Positions 48,150 through 55,657 of a DNA stretch of 64,000 nt are shown in pieces (the stretch's first letter is position 1; each line of letters opens with the position of its first letter). The notes beneath the pieces were generated by a model. That model was not told the DNA's origin and ran no database searches. It saw only the letters and a list, made by a program, of their open reading frames with translations. The position numbers and the translations under genes were made by a program. This DNA comes from Telmatospirillum sp. J64-1 (GTDB lineage Bacteria; Pseudomonadota; Alphaproteobacteria; Rhodospirillales; Magnetospirillaceae): assembly GCF_006980715.1 (NCBI RefSeq), contig NZ_SBHN01000004.1, positions 125,353 through 189,352 on the forward strand, read 5' to 3'.

Positions 48150-49502
48150 TTACAAGGGCAGGCGTATTCTAGCCCTCAAGCCCCCCAGAGGCGATGTTTC
48201 CAGCATCAATTCCCCACCATGGCCGCGCACCACATCGCGGGCGATGGTCAAGCCCAGACCGACACCGCCGGTCTTGGGATTACGCGACCCTTCCAGGCGG
48301 TAGAAGGCCTTGAAGACATCCTCCCGCTTATCCTCGGGAATGCCGGGACCGTCATCGTCCACCAGCACCTCGATGGCATTGCCCCGCTGCCTCGCCTCCA
48401 CCGCGATGCGGCCGGCATAGCGGCCGGCATTGCCGATCAGGTTGCCCAAGCAACGGGAAAAGGCATGGGGGCGCAACGGCAGGCTCAATTCCTCCGGACA
48501 GCGCAGGTCGATCTCCGTCCCATTGCGCCGGAAGCGCGACACTACGTCTTCCAGCAAGGCGCTCAGATCGGTATCGGATACCGCCTCGCGCCCCTCCCCG
48601 CGGGCGAAGGCGAGATAGCCCTCGACCATCTGTTCCATCTCGGCCACGTCTTCCTGCAACTCGGCGATCCCCTCGCCCTCGCCCATCATCGCCAGCTGCA
48701 ACTTCATGCGCGTCAGCGGCGTGCGCAGATCGTGGCTGACCCCCGCCAGCATCTCCGTCCTCTGGGCGATCTGGCGCTGGATGCGGTCGCGCATCAGGAG
48801 GAAGGCAGAGGCCGCCTGACGGACTTCCGTCGCCCCTTCCGGCTTGAAATCGGTGACGTCGCGGCCCTTGCCGAAACTGTCGGCGGCAGTGGCCAGCTTA
48901 CGCACCGAGCGGACCTGGTTACGCATGAAGATGGTGGCGATGCCGAAAAGAAGCAGGGAAGTGCCGACCATCCACAGCACGAAAAGATAGGTCGTATCGG
49001 TATAGAGGCGCTTGCGCGGCACGATGATCTGCAGCACGCCGTTGGTCAATTGCACCTTGATCTCGATCTCGCGCCTATGGCTGGTGACATCCAGATGGAT
49101 GGGACGCCCGACATAGCCCGTCAACTCACGGATGAGAGCCTTGTAGAGGAAACCGCGCTGGGCGGGAGGGGCCACATTGGGCAGGATAGCCCCCTCGTGC
49201 AAAGTGATATCCAGACTCATCTTGTGTCTGGCCGTCTCGAAGAGGAACTCCCTCTCCTCCACTGCGGGATGGCGGCGCAGCATCTCGGTCACCATGGCAA
49301 CATCACCGGCGATCCCCTGGGACAGGCGGCGGGCCAGATGCTGCCAATGCGTGGCGAAGAAGACATAGGTGGACACCAGTTGCAGGACCACCAACGGCAT
49401 CACCAGGATCAGTAGCGAGCGCCCCAGCAGGCCGCGCGGCAGGAGGCGTTTCACCCCCCAGTTCCATCCCGCCGTCCGCCTCACCTGGCTCACACTGTTC
49501 AT
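48150..49502 (-). CDS. EnvZ-type sensor histidine kinase
   Basis: A 450-residue inner-membrane kinase. There are two membrane helices (about residues 28-50 and 170-190) with a periplasmic domain of about 120 residues, then HAMP (RNQVRSVRKLATAADSFGKG), HisKA with phosphoacceptor His in AGVSHDLRTPLTRMKLQLA, and an ATPase domain with LGNLIGNAGRYA and TGGVGLGLTIARDVV. It is the partner of the OmpR-type regulator 11 bp upstream, in an operon headed by a MarR gene. The stimulus is not inferable. Confidence 0.92.
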   Translation of the reverse strand: MNSVSQVRRTAGWNWGVKRLLPRGLLGRSLLILVMPLVVLQLVSTYVFFATHWQHLARRLSQGIAGDVAMVTEMLRRHPAVEEREFLFETARHKMSLDITLHEGAILPNVAPPAQRGFLYKALIRELTGYVGRPIHLDVTSHRREIEIKVQLTNGVLQIIVPRKRLYTDTTYLFVLWMVGTSLLLFGIATIFMRNQVRSVRKLATAADSFGKGRDVTDFKPEGATEVRQAASAFLLMRDRIQRQIAQRTEMLAGVSHDLRTPLTRMKLQLAMMGEGEGIAELQEDVAEMEQMVEGYLAFARGEGREAVSDTDLSALLEDVVSRFRRNGTEIDLRCPEELSLPLRPHAFSRCLGNLIGNAGRYAGRIAVEARQRGNAIEVLVDDDGPGIPEDKREDVFKAFYRLEGSRNPKTGGVGLGLTIARDVVRGHGGELMLETSPLGGLRARIRLPL

Positions 49503-49513
49503 GAGAAACGCCT

Positions 49514-50215
49514 TTATCCGGGATCCGCGCGCAACATATAGCCGCGACCGCGGACGGTCTGGAGATAGCGGGGCTGGCGTGGATCGTCCTCGATCTTCTT
49601 GCGCAAGCGCGTGACCTGTACATCGACGCTGCGCAGATTGCCGCTGGTGCCGGTACGCCGCCCCAATTCCTCACGCGAGAGCACTTCATTCGGCGCCTCG
49701 CCGAGAACCTGCATCAAGGCCGCCTCGGCGGTGGTCAGGTGAACCACCTCGCCCTCGAAGTGCAGTTCGCTCCGTGCTACATCCCACACATAGCCGCCCA
49801 GACGCAAGGATCGCGGCGCAGGCCGGGCCTCGGCGGGAGCCTCGCGCGGCACGCGGCGCAGGATCGAACCGATGCGCAGCAGCAATTCCCGGGGCTCGAA
49901 AGGCTTGGTCAGATAATCGTCGGCACCGCTTTCCAGCCCGTCGATGCGGTCTTCCGTCTCGCTCATCGCGGTCAGCAGCAGGATCGGCACGGAATTGCGC
50001 AGGCGCAGCGAGCGGGTCAGTTCCAATCCGCTTTCACCGGGCATCATCACATCCAGGACAAGCAGATCGAAGGCCATTCCCTCCAGGCGCTGGCGGGCCT
50101 CGGCCGCATCCGGCGCGGTGGTCACGAGATAGCCGTTGTCGGACAGGTATTTGCGCAGCAACTCGCGCAGCCTCGTATCGTCATCGACCACGAGAATATG
50201 AGGCTTGTCGTCCAT
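49514..50215 (-). CDS. OmpR-family response regulator (PetR-like)
   Basis: A 233-residue regulator: receiver domain (residues 8-120, phosphorylated Asp in LLVLDVMMPGESGLEL, Lys in LTKPFEPREL) and C-terminal winged-helix DNA-binding domain (GYVWDVARSELHFEGEVVHLT to VQVTRLRKKIEDDPRQPRYL). Its cognate kinase follows by 11 bp, and the MarR-type gene precedes it by 15 bp. The MarR-OmpR order matches the Rhodobacter petP-petR pair as I remember it, but no cytochrome bc1 genes are nearby here, so the control target is unknown. Confidence 0.9.
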   Translation of the reverse strand: MDDKPHILVVDDDTRLRELLRKYLSDNGYLVTTAPDAAEARQRLEGMAFDLLVLDVMMPGESGLELTRSLRLRNSVPILLLTAMSETEDRIDGLESGADDYLTKPFEPRELLLRIGSILRRVPREAPAEARPAPRSLRLGGYVWDVARSELHFEGEVVHLTTAEAALMQVLGEAPNEVLSREELGRRTGTSGNLRSVDVQVTRLRKKIEDDPRQPRYLQTVRGRGYMLRADPG

Positions 50216-50230
50216 GGCGGGATCCGGTCG

Positions 50231-50743
50231 TTAGGGGCGGCGGCGGGGTGGGGCCAGCGGGCTGCCGGCGGGAAAGCGGTCGCGGTCCTGTTCGTCGATC
50301 ATCCCCAGCATCACCTTGCGGAAGCCTTCCACCGCCTCGGCCCCGGCTTCGCGATAGGCCTGGGCGATGCGGGCGCGCTGCTTTTCCGTCAGCAGGCGCT
50401 CCAGCTCGATGCCCTTCTCCGTCAGTTCCAGCAGACGCTGGCGGCGGTCGCGGGCTCCCGTCCTCTGGGTGATGAAGCCCTCACGCACGAGTTGCCCCAG
50501 GACCCGCGACAGGCTCTGCTTGGTGATACGCAGGATTCCCAGCAATTCGCTGACGGTGATGCCGGGATGGCGGCCGACGAAATAGATGACACGGTGATGG
50601 GCGCGGCCGAAACGGTACTGCTCCAGCATCGCATCGGGCTCGGACGTGAAGTCGCGATAGGCGAAGAACAGCAGTTCGATGCCTTGCCGTAACTCCTCCT
50701 CGCGCAGGAAGAGGGGATTAACGCCGGTTTTTATGTCAGTCAT
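50231..50743 (-). CDS. MarR-family transcriptional regulator (PetP-like)
   Basis: A 170-residue winged-helix repressor of the MarR family. The recognition region is ITVSELLGILRITKQSLSRVLGQLVREGFI, followed by the wing RTGARDRRQRLLELTEKG, which carries the conserved Asp-Arg-Arg. It opens an operon with the OmpR regulator and histidine kinase. A TTGA-N10-TCAA palindrome lies immediately before its start codon and could be its own operator. Resemblance to Rhodobacter PetP is from memory and not proof of function. Confidence 0.88.
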   Translation of the reverse strand: MTDIKTGVNPLFLREEELRQGIELLFFAYRDFTSEPDAMLEQYRFGRAHHRVIYFVGRHPGITVSELLGILRITKQSLSRVLGQLVREGFITQRTGARDRRQRLLELTEKGIELERLLTEKQRARIAQAYREAGAEAVEGFRKVMLGMIDEQDRDRFPAGSPLAPPRRRP

Positions 50744-50744
50744 A

Positions 50745-50795
50745 TTGACTTATATGCCTCAAGAATGTTACGCAAAGCAACAGCCATCGGTAACA
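50745..50795. promoter_or_regulatory. Divergent petP-like/ilvE control region with two palindromes
   Basis: TTGA-N10-TCAA spans 50745-50762, starting two bases upstream of the MarR gene's ATG. TGTTAC-N18-GTAACA spans 50766-50795. Either could be a repressor site acting on the MarR operon, on ilvE, or both. Functional assignment is inference. Confidence 0.35.
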
Positions 50796-50820
50796 TTTTG
50801 ATAGCGCGAGACCGCTCCCA

Positions 50821-51708
50821 ATGTCAGTCATTCCCTTCGACGATCGCGACGGATTCATTTGGTATGACGGCGCCCTGATTCCCTGGCGCGATGCCAAGAT
50901 CCATGTGCTGTCCCATGCACTGCATTATGCCTCCTGCGTATTCGAAGGCGAACGCGTATACAACGGCAACGTCTTCAAGCTGACCGAACACAGCCAGCGC
51001 CTGATCGATTCGGGGAAGCTGCTGGGCTTCGACATTCCGTGGAGCCTGGAAGAGATCGACGCGGCGACGCGCGAGACCGTCAAGGCCAACAACATCACCG
51101 ATGGCTATGTGCGCCCGGTGGCGTGGCGCGGTTCGGAAATGATGGGTGTGGCCGCGCAGGCGACCAAGATCCACCTGGCCGTCGCCACCTGGACCTGGCC
51201 GTCCTATTTCTCGCCGGAAGCGCGCATGAAGGGGATCCGCCTGCGCATCTCCGACTGGAAGCGCCCGGCCCCCGATACCGCGCCGACCAAGTCCAAGGCC
51301 GCCGGTCTGTACATGATCTGCACCATGTCCAAGCATCAGGCCGAGAAGGAAGGCTATGACGACGCCCTGATGCTCGACTATCGCGGCCAGATCGCCGAAG
51401 CCACCGGCGCCAATATCTTCCTGGTGATCGACGGCGAGATCCACACCCCGACGCCCGACTGCTTCCTCGACGGCATCACCCGCCGCACGGTGATCGACCT
51501 CGCCAAGAAGCGCGGCCTGAAGGTGGTCGAGCGGGCGATCATGCCCGAGGAACTGGCCAAGGCGCAGGAAGTCTTCCTGACCGGCACCGCCGCCGAAGTC
51601 ACCCCCGTCAGCGAAATCGGCCCCTATCGCTTCACGCCCAGCGATATCAGCCGCATGCTGATCGAGGATTACGACGTCCTGGTCCGCGGCCCCGTCGCCG
51701 TCGCCTGA
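50821..51708 (+). CDS. ilvE: Branched-chain amino acid aminotransferase
   Basis: A 295-residue fold-type IV PLP transaminase for the last step of Val/Leu/Ile synthesis. It opens DRDGFIWYDGALIPWRDAKIHVLSHALHY (broken by short turns), then ASCVFEGERVYNG, IRPVAWRGSEMMG-like VRPVAWRGSEMMG and SKAAGLYMICTMSKHQAEKEGYD, with the DALMLD-YRGQIAEATGANIFLV segment and FLTGTAAEVTPVSEIG. Length and motifs are typical of IlvE rather than D-amino-acid aminotransferase. It is divergent from the MarR operon and ends in a strong terminator. Confidence 0.93.
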   Translation: MSVIPFDDRDGFIWYDGALIPWRDAKIHVLSHALHYASCVFEGERVYNGNVFKLTEHSQRLIDSGKLLGFDIPWSLEEIDAATRETVKANNITDGYVRPVAWRGSEMMGVAAQATKIHLAVATWTWPSYFSPEARMKGIRLRISDWKRPAPDTAPTKSKAAGLYMICTMSKHQAEKEGYDDALMLDYRGQIAEATGANIFLVIDGEIHTPTPDCFLDGITRRTVIDLAKKRGLKVVERAIMPEELAKAQEVFLTGTAAEVTPVSEIGPYRFTPSDISRMLIEDYDVLVRGPVAVA

Positions 51709-51729
51709 ATCTCGTAACCCTTCCAGAAG

Positions 51730-51765
51730 AACGGCCGGACCCGCAAGGGCCCGGCCGTTTCTCTT
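51730..51765. terminator. Terminator between ilvE and the PAS-HWE kinase gene
   Basis: AACGGCCGG (51730-51738) pairs with CCGGCCGTT (51751-51759), followed on the plus strand by TTCTCTTT. It lies between convergent genes and probably acts for both. Confidence 0.75.
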
Positions 51766-51783
51766 TGGCGCTTGAGGCGCTCC

Positions 51784-53760
51784 CTAGCTCTCCAGCGCCT
51801 TCACGCGGAAGAAGACCGACATCCGCGCGCCCTCGCCCCCGGCATTGTGTTCCAGCTGCCCCTCGATCTGGCCGACCAGGGCCTGGACCAGGCGCATGCC
51901 CAGCCCTTTGCCGCGCTGGGGGTCGAAATCAACCGGCAGGCCCGGCCCCTGGTCCGAGACGGTCAGGCGATAGCCGTCGCCGTCGCGACGGAAATCGACC
52001 CGGACCAGATTGTCGCTCTCCAGCGCCCCGTATTTGCAGGCATTGGTCACCAATTCATTGGCGATCAGCGCCAGGGGCACCACCGTATCCGTCGGCAGTT
52101 CCACCGCATCGCCGGTGACGATCACGTCGATGACCTGGGTGGGGGTCGACATGGATTGCGCGACACCGGCACAAAGACGGCGCAGATATTCGCCGAATTC
52201 GATGCTGCGCATATGCTCGGTGCGGTAAAGGCGCTCATGCACCTGGGCCACGGTGCCGATGCGGCGGCAGGCCTGATTGAATTGCTGGCGCAGCACCGGA
52301 TCGGCATGCTGCATGCTTTGCAGGCTGAGCAGGCTGGAGATCAGCTGAAGCGAATTCTTGATGCGGTGATTGATCTCCCGCAGCAGATGGTTCTTCTGCT
52401 CCAGCGCCTGCTGCAGATTGACCTCGTAGCGTTTCTGGAAATCGATATCGGTGGTGGTGCCGAGCCAGCGCAGGATACGCCCCTGGCCATCGCGCATGGG
52501 CAGGGCACGGGTGAGCAGCCAGCGATAATCGCCGCTGGCATGGAGCAGGCGGTGCTCGATCTCGTAGCTGCGCCCCGTCTCCACCGCCTCGCGCCATAGG
52601 CCGATGGTACGTTCGCGGTCCTCGGGATGCAGGAGATCGGCACGGGAGCGGTAGCGCGCCTCGCCGTCCTCGTCTTCCCCGATGAAATTGAACCAGCGCT
52701 TGTTGCAGTAATAGATATGGCCGTCGGGCTCGGCGGCCCAGACGATCTGGGGCAGCGCCTCGGCCAGGGTCCGGAAGCGGTCCTCGCTTTCCCGCAAGGC
52801 TTCCTGAGCCAGCTTGAGCTGGGTGATGTCCCGCCAGGCGACGATGCCCGCGATGATGCGGCCGTCGCGGTCGAACACCGGCCCGGCATTGCAGAGCAAC
52901 GGCACGCGGCGGCCGTCGGGGCGCAGCATCAGCCATTCCTCGTTGAACACCACCTCGCCATTGCGGACCGCACGGGCGAGCGGCAATTCGATGCCTTCGG
53001 CGGGACTGCCGTCGGCATGAACGATATGCCAGGCGGATGAATAATCCTCGCAGGCGATGCCTTCCAACTGCCCGCGCTGCTGGCCGGCGGCGAGGATGCC
53101 GTAATCGCTGACGCGGCGGATGAAGCCGTCCGGCGCATCGGCGATGGTGATGCCTTCCGGGATATGCGCCATCAAGGCATCGAGCATGCGTTCGGCTTCC
53201 TCGGCACGGCGGGCGCGGGCCTCGGCCTCGGCATTCAGCTGCTCCATGCGCTGGCGGCTTTCCACCTTCTCGGTGACATTCGAGCCCAGGATCAGGATGC
53301 ATTCGGTGACGCCGCCCTGCCCCATGAAGGGAATGAGGTCCACATCCCAAAAGCTCTGCCGGTCATCTCCGTGCAGGCAGATCGCGTATTCGTCCAGGCG
53401 CACCGTCTCGCCGGTCGCCAGCACCCGGTCGAGCGCGGCGATGGCACCGCCGCCGCTCAACGCGGGGAAAGCCTCGACAATGGATTGGCCGATCAGCGGA
53501 CGGTCGCCGTCGCCGACAAGGGAACGATAGGCGGCATTGGCGAAAAGGATCGTATGCTCCGGACCATGCACCACGGCGGTCGCCACCGGCGCATGCTCGA
53601 TGATGGCCGGCAGCAGGGTCAGGCCGGTGCGTTCGATACCGCTGAAACTCGTGCCCAACTGGGCCAGCAGGCCCGCGGGATCGATCGAGAGAAGGGAATC
53701 GGGGCGGGAGGGGGAATCCGGTACGACTGGCTCTTGGGCCGGCGAGGCCTTGTTGAGCAT
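51784..53760 (-). CDS. Multi-PAS HisKA_2/HWE-type histidine kinase
   Basis: A 658-residue soluble kinase with three PAS domains (about residues 48-165, 190-310 and 320-440) and a HisKA_2 region HLLREINHRIKNSLQLISSL followed by an ATPase domain (NELVTNACKYGAL, GKGLGMRLVQALV). It lies 119 bp downstream of phyR on the same strand. HisKA_2/HWE kinases are the usual phosphodonors of PhyR, so it is the likely sensor of this general stress module. AGGAGGAGAT precedes ATG 53760. Upstream in-frame ATGs exist, but the extension to 53877 is low complexity. Confidence 0.9.
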   Translation of the reverse strand: MLNKASPAQEPVVPDSPSRPDSLLSIDPAGLLAQLGTSFSGIERTGLTLLPAIIEHAPVATAVVHGPEHTILFANAAYRSLVGDGDRPLIGQSIVEAFPALSGGGAIAALDRVLATGETVRLDEYAICLHGDDRQSFWDVDLIPFMGQGGVTECILILGSNVTEKVESRQRMEQLNAEAEARARRAEEAERMLDALMAHIPEGITIADAPDGFIRRVSDYGILAAGQQRGQLEGIACEDYSSAWHIVHADGSPAEGIELPLARAVRNGEVVFNEEWLMLRPDGRRVPLLCNAGPVFDRDGRIIAGIVAWRDITQLKLAQEALRESEDRFRTLAEALPQIVWAAEPDGHIYYCNKRWFNFIGEDEDGEARYRSRADLLHPEDRERTIGLWREAVETGRSYEIEHRLLHASGDYRWLLTRALPMRDGQGRILRWLGTTTDIDFQKRYEVNLQQALEQKNHLLREINHRIKNSLQLISSLLSLQSMQHADPVLRQQFNQACRRIGTVAQVHERLYRTEHMRSIEFGEYLRRLCAGVAQSMSTPTQVIDVIVTGDAVELPTDTVVPLALIANELVTNACKYGALESDNLVRVDFRRDGDGYRLTVSDQGPGLPVDFDPQRGKGLGMRLVQALVGQIEGQLEHNAGGEGARMSVFFRVKALES

Positions 53761-53879
53761 ATCTCCTCCTTCTGTTCGGCCGTCAGCCTCTCCCATGAAG
53801 ACGTCCCTGGGAACGCAACGCGGCCAGCCGCCGCTTGTGGCGGCGGCGACACGCGGCGGATTTGTTCCTTTCCCCACTC

Positions 53880-54677
53880 CTACGAGACGGCGGCAACCGG
53901 CGGCGGCGGCTTGATGGACAAGGCTTGGCCCACGGCCGTCTTCAGGGCGTCGGAGGTAAAGGGCTTGGGCACCACGAAGGCCGGTTCGGTCACTTCACCG
54001 GTCAACAGGCGTTCGGGGAAGGCGGTGACGAAGACGATGGGGCTGCCGACATGGCGGATGATCTCGCGCACGGTGACGATGCCGTCATCGCCGTCTTTCA
54101 GATTGATATCGCTGAGGATCAGGCTGGGATCGGCCTCGTCGATCAGGTTCAAGGCCTCGCGCCTGTTGGCGGCGACGCCCGCCACTTCATGGCCCATTTC
54201 CTCGATGATCCGCTGGATTTCCAGCGAGATGATGCTCTCATCCTCGATGATCAGCACACGGGCCGGGTTCTGACGGCCCAATTCCTCACGCGCCCGGCTC
54301 AGATGGTCGCGGACTTCCTGCTGGGTCAGGCCCAGCATCCAGGCCGTTTCGGCCAGGGTGAAGCCTTCGAGCGAGGTCAGCAGCAGGACCTGGCGGTTGA
54401 TCGGCGGCAAGGCTTCGAGTGTGGGCAGGGGATCGCCCCCATCCTGATGTTCGCCCTCCTCCTCACTGGAATGCACGAGTGTCCAAACATCGTGGAAGAA
54501 GGAAAAGAGGCGCAGGCGCAAATCCTGGTCGGCGGAAACCAAGCTGGGATCGGCAAGCAGGGCTTCGATGCAGGCCCTGACGTAATTGTCACCCCGGATC
54601 TGCGAACCGGTCAAGGCGCGTGCATAACGGCGCAGGTATGGGAACTGCTGGACGATGCGGGGGTCAAGTCGTTCCAT
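53880..54677 (-). CDS. phyR: PhyR-type general stress anti-anti-sigma response regulator
   Basis: A 265-residue protein with an N-terminal ECF-sigma-like half (LDPRIVQQFPYLRRYARALTGS ... LPPINRQVLLLTSLEGFTLAETAWML) and a C-terminal receiver (VLIIEDESIISLEIQRIIEE, phospho-Asp in LILSDINLKDGDDG). In alphaproteobacteria phosphorylated PhyR sequesters the anti-sigma NepR and frees EcfG. NepR and EcfG are usually adjacent, but I find neither in this window. AGGAAA precedes ATG 54677. The 38-codon extension to 54791 is not sigma-like. It is divergent from the DUF2076 gene and upstream of an HWE kinase. Confidence 0.92.
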   Translation of the reverse strand: MERLDPRIVQQFPYLRRYARALTGSQIRGDNYVRACIEALLADPSLVSADQDLRLRLFSFFHDVWTLVHSSEEEGEHQDGGDPLPTLEALPPINRQVLLLTSLEGFTLAETAWMLGLTQQEVRDHLSRAREELGRQNPARVLIIEDESIISLEIQRIIEEMGHEVAGVAANRREALNLIDEADPSLILSDINLKDGDDGIVTVREIIRHVGSPIVFVTAFPERLLTGEVTEPAFVVPKPFTSDALKTAVGQALSIKPPPPVAAVS

Positions 54678-54991
54678 GAGTTTCCTGTAATCAAACGGGC
54701 GAAAATCGGTAGGCGCAGAATACAAGAAATGCCCGAGAGCGGCGTTAAGGAATATGGGATACCCAAATCGCGGTGCCGCACCATCGGTCATAGGCGGAGT
54801 CAGGTAATATGCTTAGCACCTTGCGCCAGAGCTCATGATTTCCAAGGGAATCGCGCAGTTTGTAATAAGAATGAAATATCAAAAGACGAAATTTAATAAA
54901 TTGGATCGAAGCCCCTCCTCTCACTATCTTCAGGTTGAGAGAGCGGAGTCCGTCCGCTCCTGCTCCATCAGAGGAGAAGGAGAAGAGAGCC
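54678..54991. other. AT-rich intergenic region between phyR and DUF2076 gene
   Basis: 314 bp without a convincing gene, holding the divergent promoters. About 54838-54905 is notably AT-rich. I searched by eye for the EcfG promoter pattern (GGAAC about 16-17 bp before GTT) and found no good match. Confidence 0.5.
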
Positions 54992-55558
54992 ATGAACCAG
55001 ACAGAGCGCGATGTCATCGAGGATCTTTTCGGCAAACTCCGGACCGTGGAAACCCAGGCCCCGGACCGTGACGCGGAAGCGGAACAGGTGATCCGGGAAA
55101 AGGTGGCGAGCCAGCCCAGCGCGCCCTATTACATGGCTCAGACCATCCTGGTGCAGGAGCACGCGCTGAAGGCCGCCAATGAGCGTGTGGCCGAGTTGGA
55201 ACACGAGTTGGCCAAGCGTCCGGCCGGTGGCGGCGGCGGCTTCCTGGCCAGCCTGTTCGGCGGCGGCCAACCGGCCGGCGGCCAGGCCCGTCCCGCCCAT
55301 GTTCCGCCGCCCCGCCAGTCAGCAGCCGCCGCCCCCTTCCAGAATGCCCCCAGGGGCAGCTTCCTGGGCGGGGCCATGCAGACCGCCCTGGGCGTGGCCG
55401 GGGGCGTGCTGATGGGCAATGCCATCATGTCCATGTTCTCGGGCAATGAAGCCCAGGCGGCGGAACCCGCCCCCCTGGACCAGGATACCGCCGTGGATTA
55501 CGGCGCCGATGAAAGCTACTACTCCGACGGCGATTTCGGCGCCGACGACAATTTCTGA
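54992..55558 (+). CDS. DUF2076 family protein
   Basis: A 188-residue protein of the DUF2076 family. It starts MNQTERDVIEDLFGKLRTVE and contains VIREKVASQPSAPYYMAQTILVQEHALKAAN, the conserved N-terminal helical block. A glycine-rich linker with FLASLFGGGQP, a Pro/Ala-rich stretch, a hydrophobic GGAMQTALGVAGGVLMGNAI segment and an acidic C-terminus ending DDNF follow. The hydrophobic segment may insert in or contact the membrane, as family members are described as periplasmic ligand-binding sensor-like. Function is unknown. A purine-rich GAGGAGAAGGAG precedes the ATG. It is divergent from phyR and has a clear terminator. Confidence 0.85.
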   Translation: MNQTERDVIEDLFGKLRTVETQAPDRDAEAEQVIREKVASQPSAPYYMAQTILVQEHALKAANERVAELEHELAKRPAGGGGGFLASLFGGGQPAGGQARPAHVPPPRQSAAAAPFQNAPRGSFLGGAMQTALGVAGGVLMGNAIMSMFSGNEAQAAEPAPLDQDTAVDYGADESYYSDGDFGADDNF

Positions 55559-55581
55559 TCCCTGGCGGGTCTCCCAAGGAA

Positions 55582-55620
55582 AAGGCGTGCAGCCGGAACC
55601 GGCCGCACGCCTTGTTTTTT
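55582..55620 (+). terminator. Intrinsic terminator of the DUF2076 gene
   Basis: AAGGCGTGC (55582-55590) and GCACGCCTT (55605-55613), with an inner GCCGG/CCGGC pairing, form a long stem followed by GTTTTTT. Confidence 0.9.
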
Positions 55621-55657
55621 GACGGAACGGGCGCGCCTTCCGCTCCACGGCGAGGTG

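Noticed and set aside
54745-55035. Possible nepR in the phyR upstream region
   Set aside because: The translated 96-residue frame lacks the helical NepR pattern and runs antisense to the start of the DUF2076 gene.
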